Below, in pieces: positions 16,485-24,270 of a DNA stretch of 26,628 bases; position 1 is the first letter of the stretch, and each line of letters opens with the position of its first letter. The DNA comes from an uncultured Clostridia bacterium (GTDB lineage: Bacteria > Bacillota > Clostridia > Christensenellales > UBA1242). Where the stretch lies: positions 1-26,628 of the forward strand of contig CALBKX010000061.1 in NCBI GenBank assembly GCA_937895935.1. Reading direction: 5' to 3'. The position numbers and the translations under genes are program-made. The notes below the pieces were generated by a model. It had not been told where the DNA came from and ran no database searches. It was given only the letters and a program-made list of their open reading frames with translations.

Positions 16485-19400
16485 AATCTATCTCCATAAA
16501 TTTTTCTTTATTAACATTGTAGTTTTCATCTCTCTCCAAACTCTCGTCAAAAGCACTACTGCACAGTTTATTAAATTCACAATTGCCACACTTTCCACCT
16601 ATTGGAGAGCAACCGATGAAACCATCTTTTATGTCTTTTATTGATTGTTTTACAATTTCAATAGCATACTCCATACAACAATTTAAGTTTTCTTTTGTAA
16701 GGATATTTTGTTTTTTTCGTAAATTCAACTCGCCATCATCTTTTGGTTTTGCAAGTGTAACATTAATCAAATTTGATTTTGGATTATCTAATCCAAAATT
16801 TTTATCACACTTGATAACCATCGACACGCTATCTTCAAAAAAGCCACTAAGTTGATATAACGTTCCGTCCTTAGAAAAACTATTTTTAATTGGCAAATAA
16901 AAAGCACCAAATAGGTTTTTATTTAAATTGTTTTCAATTGCTTTTGCATACACAAATAACTGGATTTTTGTTCCATAAAACAAATGTTCCATACCACTTG
17001 CGTTTGTTGTGTTTCCAGTTTTGTAATCAATAATTCTAAAATTATCATCACAAACATCAATTCTATCAACAAATCCAGAAATATAGTATTTTTCACCATC
17101 AACGTCAATGTAGATTGGTTTAAACCCATCACCATTGCCAAAATACTTTTCCTCGTACACAGGTTTAAAACTTGAAACTGATTGTTCATAATTTAAAAAG
17201 TTGCAAAAACGTTCACTTTCTTTTTTTATTAATTCAAAAAGATATTTATTTTCAGGCAAATTGAGTGAGTAATAGTCCTCTTTTCCCTTCATTTCTGAAA
17301 TAATAAATTCAACGCTTTTTGATACTTCATCTATGGTTAATTCACCTAATTTTTTTAAATTAATTTTTACAAATTTTTCCGCTACCTCGTGCAAAAAAGT
17401 ACCAATTATATTTGCTTCAACCTTGTTCTTTTTTATTGGTTTTAATTTTAAGCCATTTGCCAAAAATGCTGCTTTTGGGCAAGAGTTATATTTTTCAATA
17501 ATTGATATTGAAGCCTTGTTATTTTTAAAAAACAACTTTGAAAAATCAAAATGCAATTGACTTACTTTTAATTTTGAATACAAACCATTGTTTTTTAACA
17601 AAGCAAAAGTGATTAATCCTTGGATTTTTGCTAAATGATTTTCCCTTAAACTTAAATTGGCATTATATTCGTCTTGCAAATTATAACATAACTTTTTAAT
17701 ATCACTCTCGCTGTCATTTAAAATAATTTTAAGTTTTGCAGCAGAGATTTCTGACAAATCAAACAATTCCTCAATCTCTGACACAAACTCACTTTTTAAG
17801 GCAGGTTTGTTTTCACTATCGAGTGAATGATAATAAATAAAGCAACTTTCAACTGAAGAAATCAAAATTTCAAACAATTTAAATTTATTTCTTTTGTTGA
17901 TGATTTTTGTTGTTGGCTCAAGTTTTGCTTTTATTGTTTCACTGTTTATTTCTTTGTCTGAAATAATTCCATAATCATTCAAAACAACAGGCATTTCACC
18001 TTCATTGAGTCCTAAAACAAACACATATTTTTTATTAAAATAAAAACTTTTTGTATCGCCAATAAACACTTGATTGGTTGTTGCAGGAACGTGTTTTATT
18101 GTTGTTTCCATTAAAATCTTTTTTAAAAGTGCAGTAAAATTATCCAATGTTATTAAATTTAAATTATTGAGTTTTAACAATGTTTCAAAACAATTTTCAA
18201 GTTTGTTTTCTATTTGCAAATAGATTTTATTTAGTAAAATATCGCCATTTTTTTCAAATATTTCACTTAATTTATTAATTTTTTCTATTAAATTAAATTT
18301 TTTTATTATTTTTTTTAGAATTTCTAAATAATTTTTATTTTCCTCTTTAATGCTTAAATTTAAAGCATTTAAACAGTTTTCAATTTCTTCATCATCACAT
18401 TTATAAAATTTTAAAATGTTTTTAAGTGTTCCATATTTAGAAAGTAAAGATAAAATTTCATATGATTTTTCTTTAGGCAAGTCAAAAAAATTATTGGTTA
18501 CAATACTATGCAAATGTTCATCATCTTTTGTTGTAACAAAACTAAAATATTCAAACAGAAATTTAACAGGTTCTAAATCTAAAAGAGGATATTCACAATC
18601 ACAATATGTATCAATATTTAAGTTTTGCAATGAACCTTGAAGCAATTTGTGATATGACGGATCACAGCATATTGCAAAATCGTTAAACTTTAAATCCTTT
18701 GTTTTTAACATATAATTTATTTGCTTTGAACATAATTCAATTTCTTCTCTTGTTGAATTTGCTTTACAAATTTTGAAATAGTCAGTTTTGCCAAATTTAT
18801 TTCTTGTAAACAAATTTTCAAGTGTTAAGTTTTGACTTTGGTTCTTAAAAGGTAAATTTAACCATTCGGCTTCACACTCGATTTTTTCTTCCTTTAAAGT
18901 TGACAAAACAAAGTCCAAAAATGTTTGGTCATAAAGTTTAAAATTTTTTTGTGATTTTGGTGCAACAATTGAAACTTGGGTGAAGTTTGCAACCTTTGCA
19001 ACATTTTTTAAAAGTTCCAAACCCTGTTTGGTTAAAGAATCAAAGCCGACAAAAAATACATTGCATTTTTTTAAAAATTCTGATTCCAAACATAAATTAT
19101 TTGCAATTGATAGTAATGCACCGCTGTCTAACTTTCCACCTCTTAGGGTTTCATATTCTTTGTATATTAATTTTAAATCTTCAAATTTTAATTTTGTTCC
19201 AATTGAACCATTTTCGTCATATAAACTATCTATATCACAGTTGGATGATTTTATTTGCTCTATTTTAGCAAATATTTCATCCACAAAACCAAGAGTGTAC
19301 TTTTTAGAAAAACATTTAAAATTGTCACATACATTTTGAATTGCCTGCATTGTCATTAGTTTTGATTCTAATGCCGAACATTGTATATAATCTAAATTAT

Positions 19401-19632
19401 TTTTTTGAAATATAGTGTTTGCAAATTTTGAAATGCCCATAACGGTTAGATTAAAATATGCCTCAATGTTAAGCTCTTCAAAAATAGATTGCTCAGTTTG
19501 CAAACTTAATTTATCAGGAACTAATATAATATTTTCATAATTTAAGTCGTCCAAAAAATTAGATATCGACTTAATTGAGTATCTAAATAAATTGTATGTG
19601 TTGTTGGAAATTAATATCTTAAATTTATTCAT
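16465..19632 (-). CDS. addB: ATP-dependent helicase/nuclease subunit B
   Basis: AddB holds the second nuclease and the Chi-scanning domain of AddAB. The C-terminal nuclease is intact: GTFLHEVAEKF, GFVDRID, then IIDYKTG near residue 868. The iron-sulphur staple is present, with one Cys in NSCPKAAF (~718) and the trio CGNCEFNKLC (C-x2-C-x5-C, ~1016). The N-terminus does not carry the GRAGSGKT Walker A seen in Bacillus AddB; the equivalent region reads ILISNNTYNLFRYS. So this is AddB by its Fe-S nuclease but RexB-like in lacking a P-loop. At 1055 residues it is slightly short for the family. Start: ATG at 19632, with a GTG codon immediately before it; no Shine-Dalgarno is visible, and a -10-like element lies so close that the mRNA may be leaderless. 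Co-transcribed with addA. Confidence 0.94.
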   Translation of the reverse strand: MNKFKILISNNTYNLFRYSIKSISNFLDDLNYENIILVPDKLSLQTEQSIFEELNIEAYFNLTVMGISKFANTIFQKNNLDYIQCSALESKLMTMQAIQNVCDNFKCFSKKYTLGFVDEIFAKIEQIKSSNCDIDSLYDENGSIGTKLKFEDLKLIYKEYETLRGGKLDSGALLSIANNLCLESEFLKKCNVFFVGFDSLTKQGLELLKNVAKVANFTQVSIVAPKSQKNFKLYDQTFLDFVLSTLKEEKIECEAEWLNLPFKNQSQNLTLENLFTRNKFGKTDYFKICKANSTREEIELCSKQINYMLKTKDLKFNDFAICCDPSYHKLLQGSLQNLNIDTYCDCEYPLLDLEPVKFLFEYFSFVTTKDDEHLHSIVTNNFFDLPKEKSYEILSLLSKYGTLKNILKFYKCDDEEIENCLNALNLSIKEENKNYLEILKKIIKKFNLIEKINKLSEIFEKNGDILLNKIYLQIENKLENCFETLLKLNNLNLITLDNFTALLKKILMETTIKHVPATTNQVFIGDTKSFYFNKKYVFVLGLNEGEMPVVLNDYGIISDKEINSETIKAKLEPTTKIINKRNKFKLFEILISSVESCFIYYHSLDSENKPALKSEFVSEIEELFDLSEISAAKLKIILNDSESDIKKLCYNLQDEYNANLSLRENHLAKIQGLITFALLKNNGLYSKLKVSQLHFDFSKLFFKNNKASISIIEKYNSCPKAAFLANGLKLKPIKKNKVEANIIGTFLHEVAEKFVKINLKKLGELTIDEVSKSVEFIISEMKGKEDYYSLNLPENKYLFELIKKESERFCNFLNYEQSVSSFKPVYEEKYFGNGDGFKPIYIDVDGEKYYISGFVDRIDVCDDNFRIIDYKTGNTTNASGMEHLFYGTKIQLFVYAKAIENNLNKNLFGAFYLPIKNSFSKDGTLYQLSGFFEDSVSMVIKCDKNFGLDNPKSNLINVTLAKPKDDGELNLRKKQNILTKENLNCCMEYAIEIVKQSIKDIKDGFIGCSPIGGKCGNCEFNKLCSSAFDESLERDENYNVNKEKFMEIDYGKRAN

Positions 19633-19639
19633 CACTCAC

Positions 19640-19648
19640 ATTTTAGCA
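19640..19648 (-). promoter_or_regulatory. Candidate extended -10 just upstream of addB
   Basis: On the minus strand TGC-TAAAAT has its hexamer at 19645-19640. Transcription would start about 6-8 bases later, at or next to the addB ATG (19632). No -35 at 17 bases; a TTGTAG lies at 20 bases. Confidence 0.35.
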
Positions 19649-19862
19649 CTTTTTATACAAAATATCTACAAAAAAAAGATAAAATTGGAAGTGATGTAAA
19701 CCTTCTCAAATATCTAAAATAGAATGACTTCAAAAAGCAGCTAATTTTGCATTTTTTTAAGTTGTCAAAATATATTTTTTTACCCTCCCTTATTTTTTCG
19801 CGTCCGCTTCCTATATCCCCATAATGAAACACTCTATACTTTATGCGTTGCCAGTATATTTT

Positions 19863-19912
19863 AAAAAAAAAGGAGTTTTTACCACCATTTTTGTGGCATA
19901 TCTCCTTTTTTA
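19863..19912 (-). terminator. Terminator after the M16 peptidase gene
   Basis: AAAAAAGGAG pairs with CTCCTTTTTT, with an inner CCAC/GTGG stem. Both flanks are A or T runs, so it works on the minus strand after the peptidase gene. The rest of 19650-19862 shows no gene. Confidence 0.8.
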
Positions 19913-19960
19913 TATTTTTTAAATGATTTATAAAATTTTTAAACATTTAGTTTTTAAATT

Positions 19961-21454
19961 CTATTTTACAAGAGTATTGTCAATTTTTATGCTTGTATCT
20001 TTTTTGTCACACTCATTGTTTATTTGTTTAATGTATTCTTCTTTTAGTTTATCAAACACATCCAAGTTTGGGTCTTTAATTGGTGATGTTTCAATTAATG
20101 GTTTATTAAAATTATTTTTTAAATATATGTGGGAATAATTTCCAAGCATTTTTTCGATTTCAAGCAAGTTATAGCATTTTCTGGTATCAAAATTTCCGTC
20201 AACCGCCACAGACACATTTGCCATTGAATAAATTGACATAATATGATTGTTAAAATCCTCCAATGTCATTTTTGATATATAATCATTAACTTTTTTATAA
20301 TCCAAAAACTCATTGCCATATAAATAGTTAGAAAAATTTGTTTCAGCATTAGAATTTTTAAATTTTTGAAGAGTTGCAGATTTAATATCTGTGAGAGCAT
20401 TTTTTACATCTTGGAATTTTTTTGCTGGAACACCATACAATGAAATGTTTTTAATCAATTTACAAATTTCAGAAATCGTTTTTCTCATTTTGCTAGGTGA
20501 TGTTACCGCTGAAAATGCTTTGAATTTTGCGTTTGTGTAATCCAAATTTGATAAATTAAAACTATACACTAATTGATTTTTTGTTCTTAAAACTTCCCAC
20601 AGCAAACTACCCAAACTATTCATCATATATTCTTCAACAACGTCATAAGCATATTCTAAATTAATATCTTCAGCAAATCCTGCTCTTTCTCTTAAAAGCA
20701 AACATATTGAAATATTTTTTGAGTACTGGTCAGGGTTTGCAATTAGTGTGTTGTAATTTTTAACAGTTGGAAGTTTTGGAAATGAAACAATATATTCTTT
20801 ACAAGCAGCTGGTTTTAATGCTGAGTAAATATAACTATCACACAACGAAACAACATTTTCTAGTGATTTATTTGTTGTAACTGAAATTATTAAATTATCA
20901 AGATTAAAATATCTTCTTACATAAGTTCTTAAAAGATTTGGTGTAATTTGATTTAAAGTTTTGCTATTGCCAAGAATGTTCAAATTTTTCGCACCATCGT
21001 CAATTAAATTATTTAATAAACAATCAAGAGCAGATGGAGCACTGTAGTCATTTGCATCCTTGTATAAATTTATTTCATGCTTAACTACTTCAATTTCTTT
21101 TTCAATTTGACTTTTTGTAAATGATGTGTTTGTCAACCTATCTCTAATGTAAGCAAGTGCTTGCTCAACATTTTTATATACAGACGAGAATGTTACACAT
21201 ATGCAATCTTCACTTGTGTAAGCATTTTGATTTATTGTGTATTTTAAAACATTATCTAAAAGTGCATTTGTTGATTTTGGATTTGTTGTTCTAAACAATA
21301 AATGCTCTAATAAATGGCTTAAACCTTTATATTTTCCGTCTAGTTGTGCCCCACTCCTGAACCCGATTGCAAACGAATACCCGTTGAAAGCACTCTGTTT
21401 TTGATAAATTAAAGTTGAGCCATTTTCTAATTTAAAAATTTGTTGTTTTGCCAT
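19961..21454 (-). CDS. M16 family zinc metallopeptidase, 497 aa
   Basis: An inverzincin: HLLEH at residues 47-51 (the HxxEH zinc and catalytic motif), and the third ligand Glu127 in VVKHEINLY, exactly 76 residues after His51, the family spacing. A fold-typical FRSGAQLDGKYKGLSHLLEH N-terminal lead is visible, and the C-terminal half is the second, non-catalytic M16 domain. Members degrade small peptides or process proteins. No signal peptide, so cytoplasmic. In Bacillus such genes come as pairs (YmfF/YmfH); here only one is present. The ATG at 21454 has an AGGA-type site 9 bases upstream. The leader contains an 18-bp perfect palindrome, suggesting repressor control. Between this gene and addB lie a terminator and 328 bases, so it is a separate unit. 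Substrate unknown. Confidence 0.93.
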   Translation of the reverse strand: MAKQQIFKLENGSTLIYQKQSAFNGYSFAIGFRSGAQLDGKYKGLSHLLEHLLFRTTNPKSTNALLDNVLKYTINQNAYTSEDCICVTFSSVYKNVEQALAYIRDRLTNTSFTKSQIEKEIEVVKHEINLYKDANDYSAPSALDCLLNNLIDDGAKNLNILGNSKTLNQITPNLLRTYVRRYFNLDNLIISVTTNKSLENVVSLCDSYIYSALKPAACKEYIVSFPKLPTVKNYNTLIANPDQYSKNISICLLLRERAGFAEDINLEYAYDVVEEYMMNSLGSLLWEVLRTKNQLVYSFNLSNLDYTNAKFKAFSAVTSPSKMRKTISEICKLIKNISLYGVPAKKFQDVKNALTDIKSATLQKFKNSNAETNFSNYLYGNEFLDYKKVNDYISKMTLEDFNNHIMSIYSMANVSVAVDGNFDTRKCYNLLEIEKMLGNYSHIYLKNNFNKPLIETSPIKDPNLDVFDKLKEEYIKQINNECDKKDTSIKIDNTLVK

Positions 21455-21473
21455 AATTTTTTCCTCGCATTTA

Positions 21474-21491
21474 TTAAAGTCGCGACTTTAA
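21474..21491. promoter_or_regulatory. 18-bp perfect palindrome, probable operator
   Basis: TTAAAGTCGCGACTTTAA reads identically on both strands. It lies just upstream of the AGGA ribosome site of the M16 peptidase gene. In AT-rich DNA a GTCGCGAC centre is rare. It could bind a dimeric repressor or form a leader hairpin. No known operator is recognised with confidence. Confidence 0.6.
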
Positions 21492-21668
21492 AAGTTCTTT
21501 ATAAATAAAGTACACTTTTCCTTGTATTTTTATCATAACATACAACAATCTATTTTTCAATACTTTTTATTTTTTTATTTTTAACAACAAAACTTGACTG
21601 TTCAATAGGGCTTTGCTTTTCCAATACTACTCGCATTGCATTTCATTTTATATTTTTTAAAAAAATAT

Positions 21669-21698
21669 TTGACAAAGTTAGTTTTAAAGAGGTAAGAT
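21669..21698 (+). promoter_or_regulatory. Promoter of the SAM-riboswitch/metK operon
   Basis: TTGACA (21669-21674), an 18-base spacer, TAAGAT (21693-21698). Transcription would begin near 21704-21706, at the very 5' edge of the riboswitch. The stretch 21492-21668 to its left shows only AT-rich sequence. Confidence 0.75.
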
Positions 21699-21703
21699 AT
21701 TTA

Positions 21704-21835
21704 CATCCATAAAGAGTGTGCGAGGGACAGCCCCGTTGACCACACAGCAACCTGACAATGGTTAAGGTGCTAAAGGCTGGCCGATGGGAACTATATTGAA
21801 CTTTAATCCTATCGGTAACGATGGGATTTTTTTGT
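21704..21835 (+). ncRNA. SAM-I-clan (S-box type) riboswitch
   Basis: Conserved S-box core: GAGGGACAGCCCCGTTGACC, then CAGCAACC, then AAGGTGCTAA, in order and spacing typical of SAM-I or SAM-I/IV-type riboswitches. Visible helices: P2 GTGTG/CACAC (from 21716) and P3 ACC/GGT around TGACAATGGTTAA. P1 is weak: TCCAT near the 5' end against ATGG(G)A. The same 3' strand (CCGATGGGA, 21781-21789) pairs perfectly, with one G-U, to TCCTATCGG (21807-21815), forming an anti-terminator that excludes the terminator hairpin. So SAM binding should favour P1 and termination, low SAM read-through. It precedes a MetK gene, as expected for feedback on SAM supply. The exact subclass needs a covariance-model search. 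Confidence 0.9.
21805..21833 (+). terminator. Attenuator terminator of the SAM riboswitch
   Basis: AATCCTATCG (21805-21814) pairs with CGATGGGATT (21819-21828, one G-U) around a GTAA loop, followed by seven T. This is the expression platform. A separate 10-base perfect complement, CCATAAAGAG (21707-21716) and CTCTTTATGG (21839-21848), brackets the whole structure. Confidence 0.88.
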
Positions 21836-21874
21836 GTTCTCTTTATGGAAATAAATTTTTAAGGAGAATATATT

Positions 21875-22144
21875 ATGAAAAAATTAAAAGACTTGTTAAA
21901 AAATAATGAACAAGTATGGTTTTTAATTCAAGATAATGAAAACCAAAAAGTAGCCTTTTTGAATTGGGCTAAACAAAATAACTGTAAATGGAACAACAAA
22001 ATTATTAGTCCCGAAAAAGATGTTTGTAGCATTTTTATGGGAATTAATAAAAACCTAATTTTAGGATGTGTTGGTGGGCATTGTTGGTTTGAATCAAAAA
22101 ACCCACCACTAAAAATAAAATTTAAAAAATTTATTGGAGAATAA
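21875..22144 (+). CDS. Unknown 89-aa protein between the SAM riboswitch and metK
   Basis: First gene of the SAM-controlled operon, with an AAGGAG ribosome site. It ends 2 bases before the metK ATG, so translation is coupled. The product is small and soluble, with no signal or membrane helix. It has an N-terminal Lys-rich helix (MKKLKDLLKN), then WFLIQDNENQKVAFLNWAKQ, NCKWNNK, and a Cys/His/Gly patch LGCVGGHCWF near residues 63-72. The layout (helix, then 'W..G/N' and a short beta-rich end) recalls small phage-type hypothetical proteins, but I cannot assign it to a family. Its position suggests a SAM- or methionine-linked role, by association only. Confidence 0.78.
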   Translation: MKKLKDLLKNNEQVWFLIQDNENQKVAFLNWAKQNNCKWNNKIISPEKDVCSIFMGINKNLILGCVGGHCWFESKNPPLKIKFKKFIGE

Positions 22145-22146
22145 AT

Positions 22147-23232
22147 ATGAAAAAAATTATTACAAGCGAAAGCGTAAACATTGGACATCCTGATAAAACT
22201 TGTGATGTTATCGCAGATGCTTTTTTAGATGAAGCACTTTCACAAGACCCGAACGCTCAAATGGCTGTTGAGTGTGCAATTAAAAACAATAAACTTTTTG
22301 TTTACGGAGAAGCAACAACAAAAGCGAAAATAGACTATGACAGTATCGCTAGAACAATCTTGAAAGATATTGGCTACAAAAACAAATTCAAAATTTTTAA
22401 AGAAATAAGTAAGCAAAGCCCTGACATTAATCAAGCTGTTGTTAAAGATGATATTAGTGCGAACGATCAAGGCATGGTATATGGATACGCAACTAACGAA
22501 ACAAATGAATTTATGCCATTGCCCATCTTAATAGCCCATAAATTAATGCGTCAGTATGAGACATTTAGAAGAACAAGAACCGATTTCTTTGCAGATGCAA
22601 AAAGCCAAGTAACTGTAGAATACAATAATGGAAAACCAAGTAAAATCTCTACTGTTTTAATTTCAGTTTCTCATGATAAAACGCTTCAACTTGAAGAAAT
22701 ACAACAGTTAATCAAAGAGAATGTTTTGGATAAGGTTTTGAAAGATTATAAAAAATACATAAAAGACATCCACTACATCATCAATCCAAGTGGAAAGTTT
22801 ACAATTTGGGGGTCTTATGGAGATTCTGGTTGCGTTGGAAGAAAGATCGTTGTTGATACTTATGGCGGGGTTGGTCGTGTTGGTGGTGGATGTTTTTCAA
22901 GCAAGAATGCAACCAAGGTTGATAGGTCTGGAGCATATTATGCAAGATTTGCAGCAAAGAACATTGTAGCCCATAATTTAGCCGATAAATGCGAGATCCA
23001 AGTAGCCTATGGGATTGGGCTAAGCAAACCAATAGCAATAAATATTGACACCTTTAATACCGAAAAAAAGCCACTTAAAGAAATATATAAATATGTTGAA
23101 AACAACTTTGATTTTAGTCCTGCAAATGTTATAAAAGAACTTGATTTGTTAAAGCCTATATATAAGCAAACTTCTTGTTATGGGCATTTTGGTAGAGATG
23201 AATTTAGTTGGGAAAAAATTAAAAATGATTGA
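22147..23232 (+). CDS. metK: S-adenosylmethionine synthetase (methionine adenosyltransferase), divergent
   Basis: Makes SAM from methionine and ATP. Residues aligned with the E. coli active site are kept: His14, Asp16 and Lys17 (GHPDK), Glu42 and Glu55 at identical numbers, Asp107 (NDQG), Lys152 (DAKSQ), Phe218 (NPSGKF), Asp226, Arg232-Lys233 (GRK), Lys253, Lys257 and Asp259 (TKVDRSGAYYARF). But the glycine-rich loop, normally RHGGGAFSGKDPTK, reads RVGGGCFSSKNATK: His to Val, Ala to Cys, Gly to Ser, Asp to Asn. The GAGDQG loop is SANDQG, and GGPMGD is WGSYGD. At 361 residues it is 20-40 shorter than typical MetK. It ends in a TGA stop, the only TGA among the assigned stops I checked. Controlled by the upstream riboswitch. 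Likely active, but possibly laterally acquired or an ancient side branch. Confidence 0.94.
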   Translation: MKKIITSESVNIGHPDKTCDVIADAFLDEALSQDPNAQMAVECAIKNNKLFVYGEATTKAKIDYDSIARTILKDIGYKNKFKIFKEISKQSPDINQAVVKDDISANDQGMVYGYATNETNEFMPLPILIAHKLMRQYETFRRTRTDFFADAKSQVTVEYNNGKPSKISTVLISVSHDKTLQLEEIQQLIKENVLDKVLKDYKKYIKDIHYIINPSGKFTIWGSYGDSGCVGRKIVVDTYGGVGRVGGGCFSSKNATKVDRSGAYYARFAAKNIVAHNLADKCEIQVAYGIGLSKPIAINIDTFNTEKKPLKEIYKYVENNFDFSPANVIKELDLLKPIYKQTSCYGHFGRDEFSWEKIKND

Positions 23233-23289
23233 AAAAAAACATATAAAAATGTGATAAAACATTTATTATTAAGCAAAGGAGAAATATTT

Positions 23290-23778
23290 ATGGATAACAT
23301 TATAAATTTTGATAAAAATTTTGGAAAAGAAAAATGTCGTGATGATTTAAACTTTGACGATGTCGTATTGTTTGATAATGATCAAAAAGAACTTTCAAGC
23401 GAAGAAAGAGAAAAATATTTGAAACTATTGTATGCTTGTGTTGAACCATCTGAGCTTGAGTTTAAAACATATGAATTACCTACCTTACTTTTTGCTTTTG
23501 AGTATGAAACCGTAATGGAATTCTTAAAAAAATGCGAAAACAAGCCATGTGTAACATCTTACACCGCAAATGTAGGTAAAGAGTTGTTTGATGGACTACA
23601 AGATGTCCACTCTTATCATATATTGAGTATCATTGAGGGAAATGGAAATTCTAAACTTGATGATATCTTCTACTTCGACAAGCCATTTGTTGACGATATG
23701 AGCATTGCAATAAAAATAAACAATGACATCAAAGACAACTTCAAAGTTACAGCATTTTACGCACCAATAAAGAAATAA
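23290..23778 (+). CDS. Hypothetical protein downstream of metK, 162 aa
   Basis: An acidic soluble protein (MDNIINFDKNFGKEK...), rich in Asp, Glu, Phe and Tyr, without signal or membrane segments. I do not recognise a family. The ATG at 23290 has an AAAGGAG ribosome site; an in-frame GTG at 23251 would put that site inside the gene and is rejected. It lies 57 bases after metK with no terminator between, and a strong terminator follows, so it is probably the last gene of the SAM-controlled operon. It is in the same frame as metK with only the metK TGA stop between them. Confidence 0.75.
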   Translation: MDNIINFDKNFGKEKCRDDLNFDDVVLFDNDQKELSSEEREKYLKLLYACVEPSELEFKTYELPTLLFAFEYETVMEFLKKCENKPCVTSYTANVGKELFDGLQDVHSYHILSIIEGNGNSKLDDIFYFDKPFVDDMSIAIKINNDIKDNFKVTAFYAPIKK

Positions 23779-23814
23779 TCGCAGAACAAATATATTTTAT
23801 GTATCAAAAAAAAG

Positions 23815-23860
23815 GTTAACTCTAAAATGCACTTTGCGTTGCTTTGGAGTTGACTTTTTA
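23815..23860 (+). terminator. Terminator of the metK operon
   Basis: GTTAACTCTAAA (23815-23826) pairs with TTTGGAGTTGAC (23843-23854), 12 bp including two G-U pairs, followed by TTTTTA. Confidence 0.88.
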
Positions 23861-23954
23861 TTTTACAGCACTTATTTTTAGCAATTAAGCCCTGCAAAAG
23901 AACGATAAAAAATATGAAAGTTTAACAAAAAGCTGTTTTTTGATATCCAATGAG

Positions 23955-23986
23955 AAAAGGTCAGCGACTCATTAAAAAGTCGCTGA
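23955..23986 (-). terminator. Terminator for the tRNA-Arg transcript
   Basis: TCAGCGACT/AGTCGCTGA, a perfect 9-bp stem. In the minus direction it is followed by CCTTTTC, a modest T run, just after the tRNA-Arg gene. The plus direction has no T run. Confidence 0.65.
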
Positions 23987-24009
23987 AATGCCAATTAGTA
24001 TTGGTTTTT

Positions 24010-24084
24010 TGGTGCGCCCACCAAGACTCGAACTCGGCATAATAGTTCCGAAGACTATTGTGATATCCACTTCACTATGGGCGC
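24010..24084 (-). tRNA. tRNA-Arg (anticodon UCG)
   Basis: Read on the minus strand: acceptor GCGCCCA/TGGGCGC (7 bp), D stem GTGA/TCAC, anticodon stem ATAGT/ACTAT with loop CTTCGGA (anticodon TCG, reads CGN arginine codons), T stem CCGAG/CTTGG with loop TTCGAGT, discriminator A, and an encoded CCA at 24012-24010. All arms pair, so it looks functional. It is the last of three tRNA-like units in tandem on this strand. Confidence 0.9.
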
Positions 24085-24118
24085 AAAATTAATTTAGTTT
24101 ATGCATCGTAAGATATTT

Positions 24119-24190
24119 TTTTAGTGGGATAATCGAACCCACGGAATCTGTTCCGAAGACTAATGCTCTATCCAATTGAGCTACAGATGC
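24119..24190 (-). pseudogene. Decayed tRNA (tRNA-Arg(UCG)-like), copy 2
   Basis: On the minus strand it begins GCATCTGTAGCTCAATTGG, a normal acceptor 5' strand and D arm, and it keeps the same CTTCGGA anticodon loop as the intact tRNA-Arg. But the anticodon stem TTAGT/ACAGA is mismatched, the T arm has two extra bases, and no acceptor 3' strand follows directly (TAAAAAAA instead). A possible partner GATGC occurs only ~15 bases further on. No correct cloverleaf forms. Confidence 0.75.
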
Positions 24191-24193
24191 AAA

Positions 24194-24270
24194 TGCAGCA
24201 TTTTTTGATGGGAAATGTCAAACCTCTGACAACCTACTCCGAATATTCTATCCAATTAAACTACATATGC
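24194..24270 (-). pseudogene. Decayed tRNA-like sequence, copy 3
   Basis: On the minus strand it begins GCATATGTAGTTTAATTGG, matching copy 2 with transitions. It has lost ~5 bases of the anticodon arm (AATATTCGGAGTAG) and has a degraded T arm (TTTGACATTTCCC). An AAAATGC after the T-arm remnant may be the old acceptor 3' strand. Non-functional as a standard tRNA. Confidence 0.6.

Noticed and set aside
19653..19946. Minus-strand 97-residue open frame between the M16 gene and addB.
   Set aside because: It runs through the terminator hairpin, has a low-complexity aromatic/basic composition, and no ribosome site.
23230..23292. metK and the following gene share a frame with only a TGA between, raising the question of TGA recoding or a fusion.
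   Set aside because: MetK ends at its normal C-terminus, the next ATG has its own AAAGGAG site, Trp is TGG in all genes, and large genes are free of in-frame TGA.
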